Source: Talaromyces rugulosus (Eukaryota; Ascomycota; Eurotiomycetes; Eurotiales; Trichocomaceae). From it: a DNA stretch of 64,000 nucleotides. Shown here in pieces: positions 57,536 through 64,000 of the stretch (positions are counted from its first letter, which is position 1; each line of letters begins with the position of its first letter). The stretch lies in the NCBI RefSeq assembly GCF_013368755.1, contig NC_049561.1, positions 5,518,001-5,582,000 of the forward strand, written 5' to 3'. The notes under the pieces are model-generated. The model ran no database searches, had not been told where the DNA came from, and was given only the letters and a program-made list of their open reading frames with translations. Made by a program: the position numbers and the translations under genes.

Positions 57536-60094
57536 GGTCGCTATTTTCACCGCGGCTGTCCATATTTTTCTTCTCCATTTTATGTTTTTGATGATAGCAA
57601 TGATGACATGCGTCATGTCTTTTTACGATTGCGTCCGGCGTTTATTGGCATGCTTGAAGTGGGTGGCTCTCATGCAGCAATAGGTCTATTTTACAAATAC
57701 TTTTCTTTTCTCTTCTGTTCTGTTTGGTTGCATGGAAAAAAGGGCATATGTAATTGAAAAGTCTATTGGCATCGGTGCTTTAGTATATACATGAATATGA
57801 AGTGACTGTCAGCCTATCAATATAAAGTTCATATCACGTTTTCAATGTTGCAATGAATTCAAGTTATAACATTGGACATCAGTGTAGGGATTCATCAATT
57901 CATCAATCGATATACATGTCGTGTTTAGCAAGGACTGGAACATGGGGCTGGCTAGAGTCGTGCCGAAAGCCTCGAACAATTTAACGACTTTTACCAAAAA
58001 ATTTACCGAGTATAAAGCGCATCATATACCTGCAGGTTTTCACCAATCGTCGACTTGAATATTGTTTCAAGAGTAACCCTAACCCTCACTTCTTGGCGGA
58101 TTCCGATTGGCTCCACCCGGGAAGCCTTGCGAGACTCTAATAAGAGGACCTGGAGATGTGCCGATGCTGGCTCGCTTTTATATCGTATCTCTAGAACTGC
58201 GAGCATCGGGGATTTTACTGTCCATGAAATCGTCCATAATACCCCAGTACAAGTCGTGAAACATGGCGGACGCACTCGCCTTACTCCGGGGCTCACCATA
58301 GCCGTTCTTAAGTATTTTAGTTACCGCCTTGTTGCGCTTGCTCGTCAAACGGCACAAAACGGGGCCAGTCCCAATTAGGCTTAGCACCATCATCATATCA
58401 TCATATATTCAGAGTCAGCTTCCTTTGATTCTTCTTTCTTCTACAACAAACAATAGTAGCTGGTGTGAGGTTATCCCTGTTCTTTTGTTAATCGGACGAT
58501 GATGAATCATTCTCTCGAACAAGTATTTTGAAGCTGTATGCGGATGCCTTCAAGGCAGTGCCTGGAAGCACATGCGAACGTTCGCTTTGAGATGGAACTG
58601 AGTCCTACCTTTTTCTTTTACCTGACTGTTGAGTTTGCCGTGTAACCGTTGAATATCGGTATCAGTCCTCTTAGTGTCGCTTAAAGATGTATCATTAGTT
58701 GCTTCCCAAATAGTTAATCCAACGAGTCTTGGTGCTCTCCCTAATGGCATTCTTGACTCCTATGCTTATGGGTTACAAGATGGTTGGCATGGCAATCAAT
58801 CAATTTTCTTGGATGAGCCTGTCCACTACAAGAGGTGCAAGTGGGACTGGAGGGCTGGGCTTCAGAGACAAGTTTACAAGTAACGAAGTAACTCGAAAGG
58901 GCTGGCAGATAGCCTTGGAAATGCTCAGCAAAATCGACAAAACACACGAAGCACGAGAACGAAATCCGAGTCTATGGTACAGGATTATACTTACTCCTTA
59001 CCCGCCTTCTTGGTCACTAGGACTTGCCTCTTATTCACACTATCTTTTAGGGCATCCCAACCCATATTCTAAATATATTGCCCCCTCAACGTTTGGAGAG
59101 CCCAAGACCTACAAGATGACTGTCTTTGGTGACAAGGAAGGCCATCTTTGTCGGCTTACATGTCACTTCGACCAAGTACGAATTCTTGAGCGCTATGCTA
59201 GCAGCTCCTAACGCACAGCCTGCCATTCTTCAGTATTTCGATAGCATTGAACTGATAGACTCCCAACAACCTATGCCCGAACAACACATCCACAATCCAT
59301 GCCGCATGGCGTTGAGGACAGCCGGTTCAAGTTGCTAAAGCGCAATGTGACCTAGACTATTCTACGGCTCTTAAGAAAATGCTTTCGGATCCTCTGGTTG
59401 GACATAAATGTACATATGCCAGTAATAATTTCTTCAGTGTTAAAAGCATTCACAGACAACATTTGAAGCTTTCCAATCATTTGCCGGTCACGCATGGTGT
59501 ATAGTGTTGTACTGTTTCCAAGTAATAGATGGGTATATATCATTGATGCTGTGTAAAAATGTAACAGGGACTAAAATGTGATACAATTTTTATATATTTA
59601 TTGGCCAGTGTATTCAGCAACAAATCAAAACATTTGAAATCTTATATATAATCTCAATTTACTTTCCCTAAATAACAAACACATCAGACGATAAACAAGT
59701 AGAGAGCGGGCATTGGCTGATGCACTGTGGGGCATTGATGCGGCTCCCCACAGATTGGAAATTCAATGTCATCAAGTCGTCAATGAACAACAATGCCAGT
59801 TTCGGTTTTCGACAACATTCATCAAACCCCATAATTAGCGGGGTTGAATCACAGAAGCCCAGCCGGCGACTTCTCGACAACGTTAAAAGAAAGACTTTCG
59901 TTGAAGCCTCAACATCGCATGCTTATTAACCCATCGGGCTAAGAGGGGCTCTTGCTTTGTCCGTTTGTTGAATAGAGGGGATCGTTGTTTCACCGCGGGC
60001 CTTTGAGTGCTGTTGCAGCACTTTCATTTATACTAAAGCTAGTCTCTATTGTACACTGTACACCAGATCTTGTTGCCTGGCGTGAGGAAATCAG
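57536..60094. other. Gene-poor gap with an unrecognised ORF
   Basis: AT-rich flanks and no clear gene apart from a weak reading frame at 58744-59211 (separate entry). The last 200 bp are the Ski2 promoter. Confidence 0.5.
58744..59211 (+). CDS. Unrecognised ORF, 155 residues (weak)
   Basis: An uninterrupted frame from ATG 58744 encodes MAFLTPMLMGYKMVGMAINQ, a Gly-rich GASGTGGLGF segment, a charged helix (IDKTHEARERN), and a Pro/Tyr-rich part including LGLASYSHYLLGHPNPYSKY. Other frames overlap it (58674-58883 and 59126-59338), and the protein resembles nothing I know. It could be a young gene, part of a spliced gene or a gene remnant. Low confidence. Confidence 0.22.
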   Translation: MAFLTPMLMGYKMVGMAINQFSWMSLSTTRGASGTGGLGFRDKFTSNEVTRKGWQIALEMLSKIDKTHEARERNPSLWYRIILTPYPPSWSLGLASYSHYLLGHPNPYSKYIAPSTFGEPKTYKMTVFGDKEGHLCRLTCHFDQVRILERYASSS

Positions 60095-63000
60095 ATGATG
60101 GTGGATTCACTGTCGTCAAGCTTGGCAGAGCTTCGGCTGAAGGCAGATCAGTTCACGGCTGCCGATTTTGATGCGCAGCTCGTTGAGCAGGAAAACAATC
60201 CCCCAACAGAACAGATACGATCACGGAAGAGGGTCCGACAGAGTGTGGATGAGATCAAATCGGAACTGGAAAATGAGTTCCTGACTCCTTCGCCCACTTT
60301 CAGTCCGGACTGGTTGAACCGGCTTCAGAGGTAAGTGATAACGGGTGTCCGATCTTCATCGATATTTCGTCTCAATAGATGACTGATCATTTGACCAGGA
60401 GATGGGACGTCTCAACCGACCCTAGAGACCTCTTCGAGATCGACCCAACTCAGACTCGCGCCATCATCCGATTCAACCGCGAAGGCCTGCAAGGCCGGGT
60501 GACCGGATATCATGAAGTCACCGTACCAGCTGCAAGTGCCACAGCCAAAAACTCCACCTCATTGCTTCGACGTCCTGCGGCCCGAGCGGATTTCGTCCGA
60601 GGAGCTGCTGGGTTCTTCCCGTTTTCCCCCGGCGGATTAGAGGGAGTTGAGGCGATCGCTGAGATGGAATCCGGAATCCAAGCAAACGAGAAGGAACGTG
60701 TTGGCGGGAAACAAGGCCTCGATCGCATCATCAACTTTGGGACTGAAGGAGGCTTGTTGGAAATTCCTCCGGGCTTTTCTCGAGGAATGAAATTCGAAGA
60801 ACCCAAATCATCAGCCGCCGAGGAAGACAATAAAGATGTCGAAGAGACGCTGGCGCGAGAGGAAGAAGGCATCGCTACTGAAAACCCTCAGACTGAGCAA
60901 GATGCTAAAGAAGTAGGAGATGACGATGACGAAACCATGAGCGAGGACGATGAGCAGGATATAGATTCATTGCTACCAATCGAATTTCCAGCCTTTGAGC
61001 CTCGGAGCCAGCTCTTGGCTGCGAGTGCCCAAAAAGGTGGTCGTGAATGGGCTCATGTTGTGGATGTCAACAAAGAAATCACTAATTTTCACGACTTGGT
61101 CCCGGACATGGCAAAAGAATGGCCCTTCGAGCTCGACACCTTTCAAAAAGAGGCTGTCTATCATCTGGAGAATGGAGATTCTGTCTTCGTGGCGGCTCAT
61201 ACGTCCGCTGGCAAGACCGTAGTGGCAGAGTACGCCATTGCATTGGCCGCCAAACATATGACAAAGGCTATCTACACGTCACCAATCAAGGCTCTGAGTA
61301 ATCAGAAATTTCGAGACTTTCGAAATATCTTTGATGATGTCGGTATCTTGACGGGCGATGTTCAAATCTCACCGGAATCGAGTTGTCTCATCATGACTAC
61401 GGAGATTCTCCGCAGTATGCTCTATCGTGGCGCTGATCTTATCCGAGATGTTGAGTTTGTTATTTTTGACGAGGTGCATTATGTGAACGATATGGAACGA
61501 GGTGTGGTTTGGGAGGAGGTCATCATCATGCTTCCAGAACACGTCACTCTGATCCTCCTTTCAGCCACGGTCCCAAATACATACGAGTTTGCTTCGTGGG
61601 TTGGACGTACAAAAAAGAAGGATATCTACGTAATTTCTACAGCAAAACGTCCTGTGCCTCTTGAACACTACCTATGGGCGGGCAAGAGTATGCACAAAAT
61701 CGTGGACTCAAATAAAAAGTTCATCGAAAAGGGTTGGAAAGAAGCCGATGATATTCTTTCCGGAAGAGACAAAGCCAAGGCCCAAAAGGCTGCCGATGCA
61801 CAAGCCCAGTCTCAGGCTAGCCAAAAGGGCGCACCGCAAGGAAGAGGTCGGGGCCGGGGTGCCGGTGGTCGAGACAGAGGTGGTCCTCAACGGGGTGGTC
61901 CCCAAGGTGGTCAAGGAAGGGGAGCGAATCGAGGACCCTCTACGAGAGGCTCTGGAAACATTGCTCGAACTGGTCGTGGTGGAGGAAGAACTTCGGCTGC
62001 TCAGGATCGGAATGTATGGGTTCATCTCGTGCAGTATCTCCGCAAAGAGAACCTGTTGCCGGGTTGCATCTTTGTCTTCTCAAAGAAACGGTGTGAAGAG
62101 AATGCGAACTCGCTTTCCAATCAAGACTTCTGCACTGCGTCCGAGAAGAGTGCTATCCATATGGTCATCGAGAAGTCATTGGCTCGTCTGAAACCAGAAG
62201 ATAGGGTTCTTCCTCAAATTTTGCGGCTCCGAGAACTTCTCGGTAGAGGAATAGCAGTCCATCATGGCGGTCTTCTGCCCATTATGAAAGAGATCGTTGA
62301 GATCCTCTTTGCAAAGACGCTTGTTAAGGTTCTTTTTGCAACGGAAACATTTGCCATGGGTTTGAATCTGCCAACCCGGACAGTGGTCTTCTCTGGTTTC
62401 CGTAAACATGACGGCAAAGGTTTCAGAGATCTTCTGGCAGGTGAGTATACTCAAATGGCAGGAAGAGCCGGAAGACGAGGACTGGACACGGTTGGTTCTG
62501 TCATTATTGTCACCAGTGGCAGAGACGAAGCACCACCTGCTGGGGCATTACGCAGAATGATCCTGGGAGATCCTACAAAGCTGCGGTCACAATTCCGCTT
62601 AACATACAACATGATATTGAACCTTTTGCGAGTGGAAGCCCTCAAGATTGAGGAAATGATCAAAAGGAGCTTCAGCGAGAATGCCACTCAAGCCTTGCTA
62701 CCGGAGCAGGAGAAGCAGGTACAGCTTTCTGAAGCCAGTCTCGCCAAGATAAAACGGGAGCCATGCAGCTACTGTGACATTGACCTTGAAACGTGCCATC
62801 AAGCTGCAGTAGATTACGAGAAACTTACTCGAGATCTTCACCTTGGGCTTCTTACATCTCCAGTGGGCAAAAGACTCTTCACGATAAAGAGGCTTGTAGT
62901 CTATAGAAAGGTAAAGATCTTCAAGCAGTTAAATATGAAACAGTAGGCCTTACTGACGAGTATATATAGGACGGGATTCGCACAGCAGGCGTTATCGTTC

Positions 63001-64000
63001 GTGAAGGAATTGGCAGCGGCGAGCCCAACATCCAGGTCCTCGAAATAGGTGCCGTGAGCGACAAGCGCCACCAGAGCGATATTCTTCCTTTCCTTCCTAC
63101 ATTCCGCCATTTATTCAGAAATCTACCGACCCAATCTGACGGAATGACGTTGAAAGTCTGCCGGGTGCCGTTGGCCGATGTGGAGTGCGTGACAAACACG
63201 CTGGTCAAAGTTGGTGGGCCGATATGGTATCTAAATATCAAAAAGGGTGAGTGGAATTGCGAAAAGAAAAAGATATTTAGAATGGTTATTAATGTTTTTG
63301 CAGAGGCCTTGAAGTTTGGAGATATGGAATTGTCAAAATATTGCGCGTCATGGGAGGATTCAACCTGGGACGAGCTGGATTGGGCTCGTGTCAAGGAGTT
63401 GCAAGTGAGAGAGATCTTGAATCAGCGACAGGCTCAGGCTGCTATCGCCCAGTCTTGCCAGTGTCTCTCATGTCCCGACTTTTTGAAACACGTCAGTTCT
63501 CTGCATTCCATGAATACTTACCTGTTAAAACTAACACATTTACCAGTTTGAAATGCAACACGATGAATGGCAGGTCAAGGAGAATATCTCTCAATTGCGA
63601 CAACTCATGTCAGATCAAAATCTTCAATTGCTTCCTGATTATCAACAGAGAGTAGAAGTGCTCAGGGAATTAGGGTTTGTGGATGAGGAAAGTAGAGTGC
63701 AATTGAAAGGCAAGGTGGCTTGTGAGGTAAGAAAACACAATCGTTGGGTTCCCACTGCGATCGTTCTGAACTAATGGCGATCTAGATCCATTCTGCCGAT
63801 GAATTGGTCCTGACTGAACTCATCCTCGAAAACGTACTGGCCGAATACGAGCCCGAGGAGATTGTGGCTCTCTTGTCGGCTTTTGTGTTCCAGGAGAAGA
63901 CGGAGAACGAACCGACGCTAACGCCTCAGCTCGAGAAGGGCAAGGAAGCGATCGTGCGAATTGCGGAAAAAGTCAATGAATTCCAGATCCTGCACCAAGT
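60095..64000 (+). CDS. SKI2: Ski2-type RNA helicase, C-terminus beyond window
   Basis: DEVH-box RNA helicase of the cytoplasmic Ski complex, feeding mRNA into the exosome for 3'-5' decay and no-go/non-stop quality control. Exons 60095-60330, 60399-62910, 62970-63246, 63304-63491, 63547-63726 and 63786 onward; 1,202 residues are visible. Helicase motifs: [20 protein letters not shown] and [12 protein letters not shown] (Walker A), [12 protein letters not shown] (DEVH), [34 protein letters not shown] and [12 protein letters not shown] (motif VI). The N-terminus [20 protein letters not shown] points to Ski2 rather than Mtr4. An insertion between the RecA domains (about residues 545-615) is an RGG/RG-rich stretch, which could bind RNA or be methylated. 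Two start codons (MMVD) are adjacent. Confidence 0.93.

Overview
This window is nuclear DNA of a filamentous ascomycete, most likely a Eurotiomycete (Aspergillus/Penicillium/Talaromyces type). Almost every gene is split by short introns of about 47-140 bp with GT..AG ends and CTAAC/CTGAC-like branch points. The protein set (XprG-type Ndt80 factor, GMC oxidase, Zn2Cys6 regulator, Pth11/rhodopsin-type membrane protein, P450) is typical of Pezizomycotina. No bacterial operons, CRISPR arrays, rRNA or convincing tRNA genes were seen. I rebuilt exon structures by hand from reading frame, splice sites and family conservation.

Layout. 1-9.5 kb is a housekeeping block: a mitochondrial-type HPPK/DHPS folate gene (runs off the left edge), nitronate monooxygenase, 40S ribosomal protein S29, a possible unannotated 91-residue gene, an NCS1 purine/cytosine permease and eIF3g. 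9.5-15.9 kb is a very long gene-free stretch that probably serves as leader and promoter of the next gene, an xprG/vib-1-like Ndt80-family transcription factor (ends 18,333). 18.3-36.6 kb is accessory, partly AT-rich DNA. It holds a broken FMN-dependent 2-hydroxy-acid dehydrogenase, a Zn2Cys6 regulator, a small cupin, a broken medium-chain enoyl reductase, a family 8 glycosyltransferase and a seven-exon cytochrome P450. Together these look like a decaying catabolic or secondary-metabolite locus. 36.9-44 kb returns to core genes: a tiny mitochondrial protein, long-chain acyl-CoA synthetase, an Rkm5-like ribosomal lysine methyltransferase, and an Ahc1-like Q/H-rich zinc-finger protein. 44-51.6 kb has long gene-poor gaps around a seven-helix membrane protein and a GMC oxidoreductase. 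52-64 kb is core again: mitochondrial Hsp70, a divergent WD40/DUF2415 protein, and the Ski2 RNA helicase, which runs off the right edge.

How the genes relate. Most neighbours are unrelated core genes in divergent or convergent pairs. Several core promoters share a TCACGTGA-type palindrome within about 90-230 bp of the start codon. The only functionally coherent group is the accessory block at 20.7-36.6 kb (regulator, cupin, two dead dehydrogenases, glycosyltransferase, P450), and the grouping is by inference only. I did not find a clearly new biological system. The most interesting leads are the decayed metabolic island, the unlisted small spliced gene at 4.2-4.6 kb, and the unusually long xprG upstream region.
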